Positions 8,980-17,579 of a stretch of 49,563 nt of DNA are shown here, in pieces. The translations under genes were made by a program, and so were the position numbers. The notes under the pieces are model-generated. The model saw only the letters and a list, made by a program, of their open reading frames with translations, searched no databases and had not been told where the DNA came from. Where the stretch lies: contig NZ_RAWA01000025.1 in assembly GCF_003611675.1 (NCBI RefSeq), positions 1 to 49,563 of the forward strand, in the 5' to 3' direction. Source of the stretch: Corallococcus sp. CA053C (GTDB lineage: Bacteria > Myxococcota > Myxococcia > Myxococcales > Myxococcaceae). Position 1 is the stretch's first letter. The number at the start of each line of letters is the position of its first letter.

Positions 8980-11091
8980 TTAGTCCAGCGGCACCACGGC
9001 GACGTCGGTGCCCGGAGCCGCCACGTTCGCGACGTGGATGCTGTCCTCGGCCACCGAGTAGACGAAGTCCTCCATGAAGACGCTGCGCTTCACGGACGTG
9101 CTCGCCTGCGTCCACCAGTTGGAGCACGCGCCCTGGGACGGGAAGGCGGGCGTGCTCGCGGGCGTGTGCGCCACACCTCCCAGGTAGTTGAAGCCGGTGT
9201 CGGCGGCCACGCGGTACACCATCAGCCCGTTGAAGGTGAGCTGCTCGCCATAGCTACCGCCGCCCGCGCTCTGCTCGCACACCGCCATGGGGAGCGCGAG
9301 CAGCTGCTTCTCACGGAAGTAGTTGAACGCCAGGTGCTGGGTGAGGGCCTCGGACGAGGAGCCGCGCGTGCCGATGACCGTCTTGTGCGTGAGCGTCGGC
9401 GCGGAGGGAGTGCTGATGTCGAACACCTGGAGCAGCACGCCCTGGAACCAGGCGAAGTCGCCCATGTCCTGCGCGTCGTAGCCGATGCTCAAGAGATGGT
9501 TGTCGTCGAGCAGGTGCATGTACGTGGAGAAGCCGGGGATCTTCAGCTCGCCCGCGACCTTCGGCGCCGCGGGGTCCTTCAGGTCCAGGACGAACAGCGG
9601 ATCCGTCTTCTTGAACGTGACGACGAAGCCGCGCTCACCGTCGAAGCGCGCGGAGCGGATGTCCTCGCTGGGGGCCAGGTGATCCAGCTGGCCCACCTGC
9701 ACGAGCCCGCCGTCGCGAGGCTCCAGCACGGTGAGGGTGCTGTGCACGTCCGGCGACGGCAGGTGGCCGGTGGTGGTGGCGATGCGGAAGTGCCCCGCGT
9801 GCTCGTCCATGGCGAACTGATTGAGCACGCGGCCCTTCACCGCGGCGCTGCCCCGGTACTCGGACGCGGGCGGCCCGGCGGACAGGGAGAAGCGGTGCAC
9901 GGTACTGGCCTCGGGGATGCCGCTCTCCCGGGGGAAGAACCAGCCGCCCGACGTCGCGTCCTCGGAGTGCCGGGCGGAGACGTAGAGCGACTCGCCGTTG
10001 GAGTAGACGGCGCCCGGGCGGCCCACCACGACCGTGGCGTTCAGCGTGTCGGGCGCGCCCAGGTCGGTGGAGACGAGCGACAGGAACGAGGCGGGATCGC
10101 CCGCGTGCGACACATAGAAGCTGTCACACTCCGCGAGCGGATACGGCAGCGGCGGAATGGTCCCCCCTTCGCCCACGGTCTGCTCGACGAAGCGGGGCAG
10201 CGGCAGCGTGAAGTCCTCGGACTTGAGGATGCGCAGGTTCTCCTCGCGCAGACGCTCGAAGGCGGAGCGGATCTCCTTCTCCGAGTAGGTCTTGTCGTCG
10301 CCACAGGAGAGGATGTCCTGGGGCCAGGACGCGACCGTGGGCACCTTCGGGCCGGGGAACGTGACGACGGTGTGCACGGCGGAGCCCACGCGGCGCGCGG
10401 TGATGTACGAACCCTGGAAGCGCACGGACCGCAGGGCTTGCGGATGGGCGCGGTCCTTCAGGTCCACCCAGGTGAGCTGCAGGAGCGTGCCGTCCCCCAC
10501 GAAGTCGCAGTCGTAGCCGTAGGTGCACTCCTGCCGATGCCAGTCCTGGCCTGCGCCCTCGGACGACGGCACGCTGGAGAAGACGAGCGCGCGGTCGCCG
10601 TCGAGCACGAGCTTGCGGGGCGTTCCCGCGATGGCCAGCGCGCCGACGATTCGTGAGCTGGCGGCGGGCCACGCCTGCACGACCTTGAGCTTCCCGTCCG
10701 CGAGCACGTAGAGGTAGCGGGAGTCGTTCTTGATGAAGTCCGGCTCGTCCACGCCCGCCACCTGGTTGTTGGTGGAGGACGTGCTGCTCGCGCCTCCGGA
10801 CGAGCCCCCACTGGGAGGGGGCGAAGAGACGTCGTCCATCACGGGGTACTCGCAGAACCCGGACCGCCTTTCGAGCGCGATGGCGAGCTTCGCGTCCAGC
10901 TCCTCGTGCATCCGGTCGATGGCCTGTTGCCGCAGCGTGGAGCGCAGGTCGTCACAGCTCTTCGCGCGCGTGAGCGTCGCCAGCTCCTGCCCGATGCGCT
11001 TCTGCGTCCTCTCGCCATCCCCGCCCCCACCGCCCCCACAAGCGCTCACGCACGCACCGGCGATGAGCAGCACCACCCCTGACTTCCACAT
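8980..11091 (-). CDS. Secreted beta-propeller lipoprotein
   Basis: The 703-residue product starts with a lipoprotein signal peptide (MWKSGVVLLIAGACVSAC, lipobox VSAC) followed by a glycine run, so it should be acylated at Cys18 and exported. The body is made of repeated short beta strands typical of the WD40-like secreted beta-propeller family (COG4880-like), for example DSRYLYVLADGKLKVV and AVYSNGESLYVSA. Its function is unknown; such proteins are usually surface or periplasmic binding platforms. The ATG at 11091 has a good ribosome binding site (GAGGGAGGAA, then ATG). The gene is upstream of the sigma factor and kinase genes on the same strand with a 77-base gap, so it may share their transcript or be under their control. 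Confidence 0.85.
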   Translation of the reverse strand: MWKSGVVLLIAGACVSACGGGGGGDGERTQKRIGQELATLTRAKSCDDLRSTLRQQAIDRMHEELDAKLAIALERRSGFCEYPVMDDVSSPPPSGGSSGGASSTSSTNNQVAGVDEPDFIKNDSRYLYVLADGKLKVVQAWPAASSRIVGALAIAGTPRKLVLDGDRALVFSSVPSSEGAGQDWHRQECTYGYDCDFVGDGTLLQLTWVDLKDRAHPQALRSVRFQGSYITARRVGSAVHTVVTFPGPKVPTVASWPQDILSCGDDKTYSEKEIRSAFERLREENLRILKSEDFTLPLPRFVEQTVGEGGTIPPLPYPLAECDSFYVSHAGDPASFLSLVSTDLGAPDTLNATVVVGRPGAVYSNGESLYVSARHSEDATSGGWFFPRESGIPEASTVHRFSLSAGPPASEYRGSAAVKGRVLNQFAMDEHAGHFRIATTTGHLPSPDVHSTLTVLEPRDGGLVQVGQLDHLAPSEDIRSARFDGERGFVVTFKKTDPLFVLDLKDPAAPKVAGELKIPGFSTYMHLLDDNHLLSIGYDAQDMGDFAWFQGVLLQVFDISTPSAPTLTHKTVIGTRGSSSEALTQHLAFNYFREKQLLALPMAVCEQSAGGGSYGEQLTFNGLMVYRVAADTGFNYLGGVAHTPASTPAFPSQGACSNWWTQASTSVKRSVFMEDFVYSVAEDSIHVANVAAPGTDVAVVPLD

Positions 11092-11301
11092 GACAGTTCC
11101 TCCCTCGGAGCTTCGGACCGCGCCGGGCGCGTGGAGCACGGGCCGTACCAGCGGCGAACCCGTTGGATTTCCTCGGGAGGACGAAGGGAGCGGGCGCGCC
11201 GCTTCTCAGAATTCCGTCGGGGGACCTCAGGAATCACGAGGGAAGGCGTGGTCCCGCACCGGCGAGGGCGTTAGGCAGAGCCCCCCAGGAGGAACCACGG
11301 C

Positions 11302-12006
11302 ATGAAGATTGGAATCATTGGCGCTGGCTCGATTGGTGGCACCCTCGCCCGGCACTGGGTCAAGCTCGGGCATGAGGTCTTGCTCGCGAACTCGCGCGGG
11401 CCGGAGACGCTTCGTGGGCTCGCGGCGGAGACGGGCGCGAAGGCGGTCACCGTCACCGACGCGGTGAAGGGGGTCGAGGTCGTCGTCGTGACCATCCCCC
11501 AGAAGGCCGTCCGCGACCTGCCGAAGAACCTCTTCGCGAACGTGCCGAAGGAGGTCGTCGTCATCGACACGGGCAACTACTACCCCGCCCGCGATGGAAG
11601 CATCCCGGAGGTGGAGGGAGGCATGCTCGAAAGCGAGTGGGTCGCGGCACAGCTCGGTCGGCCGGTCGTCAAGGTCTTCAACAACATCTACTTCAAGAGC
11701 CTGCAGGAGAAGCCCGCGCCCAGGGGTACCCCGGGCCGCGTCGCGCTGCCGGTCGCGGGCGATCCCCCCGAGGCGCGGGCGAAGGTGCTCCGGCTCGTGG
11801 AAGAGCTCGGCTTCGACGCCGTCGACGTCGGTGGCACCGCGGAGTCCTGGCGCCAGCAGCCCGGGACCCCCTGCTACACCAACGACCTCGATGCGGCGCG
11901 CTTGAAGCAGGCGCTCGCCGAAGCGGATCGCAGCAAGCTCCCCCAGTACCGCGAGGCGGCCGACGCAGCGGTGCGGCAGTACTTCGCATCGCTGCAGAAG
12001 AGCTGA
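11302..12006 (+). CDS. NADP-dependent, F420-type oxidoreductase-like protein
   Basis: The 234-residue product begins with a Rossmann dinucleotide fold (MKIGIIGAGSIGGTLARH, then LLANSRGPETL), in the arrangement of NADPH:F420 reductase-like proteins (NADP_Rossmann, ProC-like N-terminal domain). The NSR segment is typical of NADP(H) preference. It probably reduces an unknown small substrate or coenzyme, and whether F420 is used cannot be seen. An AGGAGGAA ribosome binding site 8 bases before the ATG fixes the start. The following LigT-like gene begins 34 bases downstream on the same strand, so they may be cotranscribed. The 210 bases between this gene and the divergent lipoprotein gene hold nothing else I recognise. 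Confidence 0.8.
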   Translation: MKIGIIGAGSIGGTLARHWVKLGHEVLLANSRGPETLRGLAAETGAKAVTVTDAVKGVEVVVVTIPQKAVRDLPKNLFANVPKEVVVIDTGNYYPARDGSIPEVEGGMLESEWVAAQLGRPVVKVFNNIYFKSLQEKPAPRGTPGRVALPVAGDPPEARAKVLRLVEELGFDAVDVGGTAESWRQQPGTPCYTNDLDAARLKQALAEADRSKLPQYREAADAAVRQYFASLQKS

Positions 12007-12040
12007 TCCAGACAGGCTTCGGCGAACGCGAGCTTCCTCC

Positions 12041-12565
12041 ATGCCCCCGCCCGCCGAAGCCCCGCTGCTCATCACCGCCGAAGCGGATCCGGAGAGCTTC
12101 GCGCGGCTAGACGGTCTGCGCAGGCGCTACTTCCCACCCGAGCGCAACCTCATCCCCGCGCACGTCTCCCTCTTCCACCACCTGCCTCCACGCGAACGCC
12201 CCAGCGTGGAGGCCGCGCTCGAAGCCGCCGCCGGACGCGGCGCCCCCGCGCTCCATTTCGGGAGGCTGCGGCGGCTGGGACGCGGCATGGCGGTGGACGT
12301 GGAGGCACCGGGCCTCGACGCCGCCCACCGCGAGCTGTCGCGCGCCTTCGCGGAGTGGCTCACGCCGCAGGACCGTCAGCCCTTCCGGCCCCACGTCACG
12401 CTGATGAACAAGGCCTCGCTGGAGGAGGCAACAGCGGCCTTCGCGGAGCTGGGCGCGGGCTGGAACAGCTTCGACGGACACGCCCCCGCGCTGCTCCTCT
12501 GGCGCTACCTGGGCGGCCCGTGGGAGCTCGTGCGGCGCGTGCCCTTCACGGGCCTCGCTGGATGA
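12041..12565 (+). CDS. 2H phosphoesterase / 2'-5' RNA ligase-like (LigT family)
   Basis: The 174-residue product carries the two HxT/S-type motifs that define the 2H phosphoesterase superfamily: HVSLFHH near residue 41 and HVTLMNK near residue 118, separated by about 77 residues as in LigT and cyclic phosphodiesterases. Members cleave or make 2',5' phosphodiester or 2',3'-cyclic phosphate bonds in RNA; the substrate here is unknown. The last 20 bases of the gene overlap the end of argR on the opposite strand, and there is no room for a terminator between them. Confidence 0.8.
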   Translation: MPPPAEAPLLITAEADPESFARLDGLRRRYFPPERNLIPAHVSLFHHLPPRERPSVEAALEAAAGRGAPALHFGRLRRLGRGMAVDVEAPGLDAAHRELSRAFAEWLTPQDRQPFRPHVTLMNKASLEEATAAFAELGAGWNSFDGHAPALLLWRYLGGPWELVRRVPFTGLAG

Positions 12566-12965
12566 GCTGCTCCACCGACGCGCGCACGTCCTGGAGCCGC
12601 GACGGGTCTCTCACCGCGATGAAGATGGTGTCGTCGCCCGCCACCGTGCCCGCCAGCCCCTCCACCTCCTCACGGTCCAACGCCAGCCCGAAGATCTGCG
12701 CGTAGCCGGGCGCCGTCTTCAGCACCAGCATGTTGGGCGGCGCCTCGATGATGGACACGCGCGGCGCCGCCGGCTTCACCACCGGGAGCGGCTCCACGCG
12801 CTGGTAGCGCCCGTTCACCTTCTGCACGCTCAACCGCTTGAGCCGCCGCGACAGCGTGGACTGGCTGGGCGCGTGCCCCGCCTCCTCCAGCAGCTCTTGG
12901 AGCACGGCCTGATCGATGATCTCCTGCTGGGAGATGAGCTGAAGGATGGCCTCGTCCAGGTTCAT
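12546..12965 (-). CDS. argR: Arginine repressor ArgR
   Basis: The 139-residue product has the ArgR layout. An N-terminal winged helix has the recognition stretch PSQSTLSRRLKRL at about 33-45. The C-terminal domain has the arginine-binding and hexamerisation motif GTVAGDDTIFI (about 106-116). With bound arginine it should repress the arginine operon that is transcribed divergently from the other side of a 179-base gap. Two inverted repeats carrying GCTGAAT half-sites lie in that gap, one touching the argR start codon, which suggests it also regulates itself. Its 3' end overlaps the LigT-like gene by 20 bases. Confidence 0.93.
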   Translation of the reverse strand: MNLDEAILQLISQQEIIDQAVLQELLEEAGHAPSQSTLSRRLKRLSVQKVNGRYQRVEPLPVVKPAAPRVSIIEAPPNMLVLKTAPGYAQIFGLALDREEVEGLAGTVAGDDTIFIAVRDPSRLQDVRASVEQLIQRGP

Positions 12966-12992
12966 TCAGCGTCACCTTGCATGCGGCTGAAT
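12964..12992. promoter_or_regulatory. Candidate ArgR operator overlapping the argR start
   Basis: ATTCAGC (12964-12970) and GCTGAAT (12986-12992) form a perfect 7-bp inverted repeat with 15 bases between arms. The left arm overlaps the argR ATG (12963-12965). The half-site TGAAT/ATTCA is the conserved core of ARG boxes in other bacteria, but the spacing is not canonical. Confidence 0.5.
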
Positions 12993-13069
12993 ACGCACGC
13001 AAGGCGCATGAAAATCCCCATGAATGTTCTTGCGCGCTGCGCCGTTCTGCATAATATCCGCACCTCCTC

Positions 13070-13103
13070 GCTGAATATGCACGAATTTCAATGCATATTC
13101 AGC
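13070..13103. promoter_or_regulatory. Candidate ArgR operator upstream of argF'
   Basis: GCTGAATATGCA (13070-13081) and TGCATATTCAGC (13092-13103) form a perfect 12-bp inverted repeat around a 10-base AT-rich spacer. The repeat shares GCTGAATAYGCACG with the sequence at 12986-12999. It sits 41 bases before the argF' ATG and just downstream of an AT-rich CATAATAT that could be a -10 element (13050-13057), so bound ArgR would block transcription. Confidence 0.65.
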
Positions 13104-13144
13104 AGTCCCCATCCATCCGGCGAGGCCGGGGGAGCACGAAGCCC

Positions 13145-14149
13145 ATGAAGCATGTCACCCGCATCCAGGACCTGGGGCCGGAAGGCGTCGAGGCGGTCCT
13201 CTCGCAGGCGGCCGCGTGGAAGCTGAAGGACCCTGGCGCGCTCTTCCCCGGGAAGATCCTGGGCATGGTGTTCTTCAACCCGTCGCTGCGCACGCGCACC
13301 TCGTTCGAGGCGGTGATGCTGCGCGCGGGTGGGCACGCCATCGCGCTCGACGTGGGCTCCGGGGTGTGGAAGCTGGAGGACCGCCCGGGCGCGGTGATGA
13401 ACGCGGACCGCGCGGAGCACATCAAGGAAGCGTCGCCGGTGCTGTCGCGCTTCGTGGACATGCTGGGCATCCGCACCTTCTCCCAGGGCGGCGGTGACGA
13501 GGAGGACGAGGCGGACCCCGTCATCAACGCCTTCCGCCAGTGGGCCACCGTGCCGGTGGTGAGCATGGAGTCCGCGCGCGAGCACCCCTGCCAGGGACTG
13601 GCGGACGCGCTCACCCTGCGCGAGACGTTCGGCAGCACCAAGAAGCTCCCGGTGACGCTCACCTGGGCGCCGCACATCAAGCCGCTGCCCAAGGCCGTGC
13701 CCAACTCCTTCCTCCTGTCCGCGGCGGCCGCGGGCTGCGAGGTGCGCGTGGCGCATCCTCCGGGCTTCGACCTGCACCCGGCCGTGCGCGCGGAGGCGGA
13801 GGCGTACGCCAAGGCCACCGGCGGCAGCATCACGTACACGCACGACCAGGACGAGGCGCTCGTCGGCAGCCGCGCCGTGTACGCGAAGTCCTGGGGCCCC
13901 ACCGCGGAGACGGCGAATTCGCCGGCGGACGTGGCGGCGCTGCTCGCGTCGTACTCGGGGTGGATGCCCACGCGGCGCCTCATGGCGAAGGCCGCGAAGG
14001 ACGCGGCGTTCCTCCACTGCCTGCCGGTGCGGCGCAACGTGGAGGTCGCCGACGAGGTGCTGGACCACGCGAGCAGCCGCGTCGTGGACGAGGCGGGCAA
14101 CCGCTTCCACGTGCAGCGCGCCCTCCTGGCCTGGATGCGCGGCGGCTGA
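13145..14149 (+). CDS. argF': N-acetylornithine carbamoyltransferase
   Basis: The 334-residue product is a transcarbamylase with the carbamoyl-phosphate motif in the form SLRTRTSF (47-54) rather than the STRTR of ordinary ornithine carbamoyltransferase, and a HCLPVRRN segment near the C-terminus. Together with VWKLE around residue 75 and HIKEA around 92, this matches the N-acetylornithine transcarbamylases of Xanthomonas type, which make N-acetylcitrulline. The acetyl- versus succinyl-specificity residue (Glu92 in Xanthomonas) seems to be E91 here, but I cannot align it rigorously. The ATG at 13145 is the family start; GGGGGAG lies 11 bases upstream. It is the first gene of the operon and follows the probable ArgR operator. 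Confidence 0.88.
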   Translation: MKHVTRIQDLGPEGVEAVLSQAAAWKLKDPGALFPGKILGMVFFNPSLRTRTSFEAVMLRAGGHAIALDVGSGVWKLEDRPGAVMNADRAEHIKEASPVLSRFVDMLGIRTFSQGGGDEEDEADPVINAFRQWATVPVVSMESAREHPCQGLADALTLRETFGSTKKLPVTLTWAPHIKPLPKAVPNSFLLSAAAAGCEVRVAHPPGFDLHPAVRAEAEAYAKATGGSITYTHDQDEALVGSRAVYAKSWGPTAETANSPADVAALLASYSGWMPTRRLMAKAAKDAAFLHCLPVRRNVEVADEVLDHASSRVVDEAGNRFHVQRALLAWMRGG

Positions 14150-14209
14150 AGTCCACGCCCCACCGCCCTTCCCTTCCACTTCCTTCTTCGACTTTTCCAG
14201 AGGTCCCCC

Positions 14210-15136
14210 TTGCCCCTTTCTCCTGATCCGTACGCCGCACTCCGCAACGCGGCGAAGTACGTGAAGCAGTTCCGCAGCAAGACGTTCGTGGTGAAGCTGG
14301 GCGGCGCAGTGCTGAGCGACCCGCGCACGCGCAAGACGGCGTGCGAGCAGATCGCCCTGCTGTGGGCCTTCTCCATCCGCCCCGTCGTGGTGCACGGCGG
14401 CGGGCCGGAGCTGGACGCGCTCTGCGACGCGCTGCACCTGCCGATTGAAAAGGCCGCCGGCCGCCGCATCACCTCCGCGCCCGTGCTGGACGCGGCGAAG
14501 ATGGTGCTCGCGGGCAAGCTGCACACGGACCTGCTCGCGGACCTCCAGGCCGCGGGCGTGCCCGCCGTGGGCCTGTCCGGCGTGGACGCGGGCCTCATCA
14601 AGGCGCGCCGGCGCCCGCCCGTCATGGTCACCGAGCCCGGTGAGACGCACGGCCGCATGGTGGACTACGGACTCGTGGGCGACATCGAGTCGGTGGACAC
14701 GCGCGTCGTGGAGCACCTGCGCTCCGCGGACTACGTGCCCGTCATCGCCCCGCTGTCCGGAGGCCAGGATGGCGCCGTCTACAACACCAACGCGGACACC
14801 GTGGCGGCGGCCATCGCGGCGGCGCTCCATGCAGAAAAGCTCTTCTTCCTGGTGGAGGTGCCGGGGCTGCTGAAGGACGTCTCCGACCCGTCGTCCGTCA
14901 TCTCGCTCGCCACGCTGTCGGACCTGGCCTCGCTGGAGGCCGAAGGCCGGCTCACCGGCGGCATGCGGCCCAAGGCGCACGCCATGCGCCACGCGCTCGT
15001 GGGCGGCGTGGGCAGCGTGCACCTGGTCAGCGGCAAGCAGTCCGACGCGCTCCTGGAGGAGGTCTTCACCAACGAGGGCAGCGGCACCATGGTCGTGCGC
15101 GAGCACCCGGTGAAGCACGGCGGGGCCAAGGGTTGA
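14210..15136 (+). CDS. argB: N-acetylglutamate kinase
   Basis: The 308-residue product is an amino-acid kinase that phosphorylates N-acetyl-L-glutamate. Visible are the N-terminal VVKLGGA phosphate loop, VVHGGGPELD, and the later NTNADTVAAAIA and TGGMRPK segments. An N-terminal extension with an amphipathic stretch (AAKYVKQFRSKTF) precedes the kinase core. Such an N-helix is characteristic of hexameric, arginine-inhibited kinases, so feedback control is likely. The start is a TTG at 14210 with AGAGG seven bases upstream; no ATG fits. The stop overlaps the TTG start of the next gene (TTGA), so the two are translationally coupled. Confidence 0.93.
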   Translation: MPLSPDPYAALRNAAKYVKQFRSKTFVVKLGGAVLSDPRTRKTACEQIALLWAFSIRPVVVHGGGPELDALCDALHLPIEKAAGRRITSAPVLDAAKMVLAGKLHTDLLADLQAAGVPAVGLSGVDAGLIKARRRPPVMVTEPGETHGRMVDYGLVGDIESVDTRVVEHLRSADYVPVIAPLSGGQDGAVYNTNADTVAAAIAAALHAEKLFFLVEVPGLLKDVSDPSSVISLATLSDLASLEAEGRLTGGMRPKAHAMRHALVGGVGSVHLVSGKQSDALLEEVFTNEGSGTMVVREHPVKHGGAKG

Positions 15137-16188
15137 CCCCCTCCGAGCTGCTCACCCGGCTGGTCGCCACGCCCAGCGTCTCCGGAGACGAGGCCCGCAT
15201 CGCGGACCTCGTCGCGAGCCAGGCCGAGTCCTGGGGTGCCCGCGTGCACCGCCAGGGCCACAACGTCTGGTTCAGCGTGGGCAGCGGCCCGAAGCGCGTG
15301 CTCGTCAACTCGCACCTGGACACGGTGAAGCCGTGCGCCGGGTGGAACACCGAACCGCACGAGCCCGTGTGGAAGGACGACACGCTCTACGGCCTGGGCG
15401 CCAACGACGCCAAGGGCTGCGTCACCGCCATGCTCCTCACCGCGAAGGCGCTCCTCACCGAAGGGGCGCCGAAGGGCGTCGAGTGCGTCTTCGCGCTCAC
15501 CGCCGAGGAGGAGACGGGCGGCCAGGGGCTGGGGCCGCTGTTGTCCACGCTGGGGCCGCTGGACGCCGCCATCGTGGGAGAGCCCACGTCGCTCAAGCCC
15601 TGCACGGCGCAGCGGGGCATGCTGCTCCTGCGCTGCGTGGCGCACGGCAAGTCCGGCCACGTCGCGCACGCGCACGGCCTGGAGAACGCCATCCTCAAGG
15701 CGGCCCGGGACATCCAGGCCGTGTCCGCGCTGCGCTTTCCCGCGCACCCGCTGCTGGGTGAGGCGCGGGCGCAGGTGACGCAGGTGTCCGGAGGGCTTTC
15801 GCGCAACCAGGTGCCGGACCGGTGCGAGTTCTTCGTGGACCTGCGCACCACGCCGGGCATGGACCACGCGAAGGTGGCGGAACAAGTGGGCGCGGCGCTG
15901 GAGAGCCAGGTGGTGGTGCACTCGGCGCGCTACCTGCCCAAGGGCACGGACGCGGGCCACCCGCTGGTGCGCGCGGCGGTGGCGGCGTCGGGTGAAGCGA
16001 CGGTGGGCTCCAGCACCACGTCCGACTGGGCGTTCCTGGGCGAGGTGCCGGCGGTGAAGGTGGGGCCGGGCGACACGCTGCGAAGCCATCAGGCGAACGA
16101 GTACCTCACGCGCGCGGAGCTGGAGGCAGGGCTCGCGTTCTACCGACGACTGCTGCACGGCTATGCCGAGGAGGTGGCGCGTGGCTGA
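15133..16188 (+). CDS. argE: N-acetylcitrulline / N-acetylornithine deacetylase (M20 family)
   Basis: The 351-residue product is a di-zinc M20 hydrolase: HLDTV (H61, D63), ANDAKG (D92), TAEEETGG (catalytic E125 and E126) and VGEP (E150) supply the usual metal ligands and base, and SHQANEY near the end supplies the last histidine. Because the operon encodes an acetylornithine carbamoyltransferase, the natural substrate is probably N-acetylcitrulline, giving citrulline for ArgG. That assignment is from context, since acetylornithine and succinyl-diaminopimelate deacetylases look similar. The start is TTG at 15133, overlapping the argB stop. Its own end overlaps the argH start by 8 bases. Confidence 0.88.
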   Translation: MTPSELLTRLVATPSVSGDEARIADLVASQAESWGARVHRQGHNVWFSVGSGPKRVLVNSHLDTVKPCAGWNTEPHEPVWKDDTLYGLGANDAKGCVTAMLLTAKALLTEGAPKGVECVFALTAEEETGGQGLGPLLSTLGPLDAAIVGEPTSLKPCTAQRGMLLLRCVAHGKSGHVAHAHGLENAILKAARDIQAVSALRFPAHPLLGEARAQVTQVSGGLSRNQVPDRCEFFVDLRTTPGMDHAKVAEQVGAALESQVVVHSARYLPKGTDAGHPLVRAAVAASGEATVGSSTTSDWAFLGEVPAVKVGPGDTLRSHQANEYLTRAELEAGLAFYRRLLHGYAEEVARG

Positions 16189-17530
16189 GACATTGTGGGG
16201 CAAGGGCCAGCCGCTGGACGCGGCCATCCACGCCTTCACCGTGGGCGATGATCCGGTGGTGGACCTGTCGCTCGTGGCGCACGACGCGCTGGGCAGCGCC
16301 GCGCACGCTCGCATGCTCGCGCACGTGGGACTGCTGACGCCAGAGGCCGCTCGGTCGCTCGTCACCGCGCTGCACGCGCTGCACGACGAGGCCCGCGCGG
16401 GCCGCTTCGTCATCCGCCCGGAGCAGGAGGACGGCCACACCGCGCTGGAGGCGGCGCTCGTGGAGCGCACCGGCGAGGCGGGCAAGCGCATCCACCTGGC
16501 TCGCTCGCGCAATGATCAGGTGCTGCTCGCCCTGCGCCTGTACCTGCGCGAGGAGCTGCTCGCGCTGGGCGCGCGCACGGCGGAGCTGGCCGGCACGTTC
16601 CTCGACTTCGCGGAAGCGCACGCGACCCTGCCCCTGCCTGGCTACACGCACCTGCGCCGGGCCATGCCGTCCACCTTCGGCCTGTGGGGCGTGGCGTTCG
16701 CCGAAGGGCTGCTGGAGGAGCTGGAGGCGCTCAAGGGCGTGTGGGGCCGGCTTGATCGCTGTCCGCTGGGCGCGGCGGCGGGCTTCGGCGTGCCGCTTCC
16801 GATTGATCGTGAATATGTCGCGCGGCTGCTCGGTTTCACGCGGGTCCAACGCAGCCCCATCGACGCGCAGGACAGTCGGGGGCGGCATGAGACGGCGCTG
16901 CTCACCTGGGCGTGCTCGGTGGCGGGCACTCTGGAGAAGTGGCTGTGGGACGTGCAGCTCTACAGCATGGACGAGTTCGGCTTCCTGGCCCTGCCGGATG
17001 CCTTCACCACGGGCTCGTCCATCATGCCGCAGAAGAAGAACCCGGACGTCGTGGAGCTGGCGCGAGGCCGCTGCCGCGAGCTGCGGGGGTTCATGCATCA
17101 GGTGGAGGCGGTCGCGGGCGGCCTGCCCTCCAGCTACCACCGTGACTTCCAGCTGCTGAAGCGCCCCACCTTCCAGGCCGTCACCAGCGCGAAGGCGCTC
17201 CTGGAGGTGCTCGCGCGGCTGGTGCCGGCGCTGAAGGTGAACGCGGACAAGGCGCGCGCGGCGTGCGACGACACGCTCTACGCCGCGCACCACGCCTACG
17301 CGCTCGTGGCCAAGGGGCTGCCCTTCCGCGACGCGTACCGCGAGGTGGGCCGCCAGCTGAACGACGGCACCTTCCAGCCGGACCGCGGCGCGCTGACGGC
17401 CACCCACCTGGGCGGCGCCGGCAACCTGGGGCTGCCCGCCGTGCGCGAGGAGCTGGCGGACGCGCGGGACTGGCTCACGCGCGCCCACGCCGAGCAGCTC
17501 CAGAGCGCCGGGCGCGTCTGGGACGTCTGA
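16181..17530 (+). CDS. argH: Argininosuccinate lyase
   Basis: The 449-residue product splits argininosuccinate to arginine and fumarate. It carries the fumarase/aspartase superfamily signature SSIMPQKKNPD with the mobile catalytic serine loop, and also HLARSRNDQV and the tetramer-forming helical core. The GTG at 16181 is chosen because GAGGAGG lies at the right distance and the protein then begins VAETLWGKG, as usual for ArgH. The start overlaps the end of argE by 8 bases. It is followed by a 49-base pyrimidine-rich spacer before argG. Confidence 0.95.
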   Translation: MAETLWGKGQPLDAAIHAFTVGDDPVVDLSLVAHDALGSAAHARMLAHVGLLTPEAARSLVTALHALHDEARAGRFVIRPEQEDGHTALEAALVERTGEAGKRIHLARSRNDQVLLALRLYLREELLALGARTAELAGTFLDFAEAHATLPLPGYTHLRRAMPSTFGLWGVAFAEGLLEELEALKGVWGRLDRCPLGAAAGFGVPLPIDREYVARLLGFTRVQRSPIDAQDSRGRHETALLTWACSVAGTLEKWLWDVQLYSMDEFGFLALPDAFTTGSSIMPQKKNPDVVELARGRCRELRGFMHQVEAVAGGLPSSYHRDFQLLKRPTFQAVTSAKALLEVLARLVPALKVNADKARAACDDTLYAAHHAYALVAKGLPFRDAYREVGRQLNDGTFQPDRGALTATHLGGAGNLGLPAVREELADARDWLTRAHAEQLQSAGRVWDV

Positions 17531-17579
17531 AGTCCCCTTCCCTTCTCCACCCCTTTTTGAAGCAACAGGAGTCCTGAGC

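Noticed and set aside
12546-12565. The overlap of the LigT-like and argR ends as a sign of a frameshift or truncated gene.
   Set aside because: Both proteins have the usual length for their families and complete C-terminal motifs, so this is an ordinary tail-to-tail overlap.
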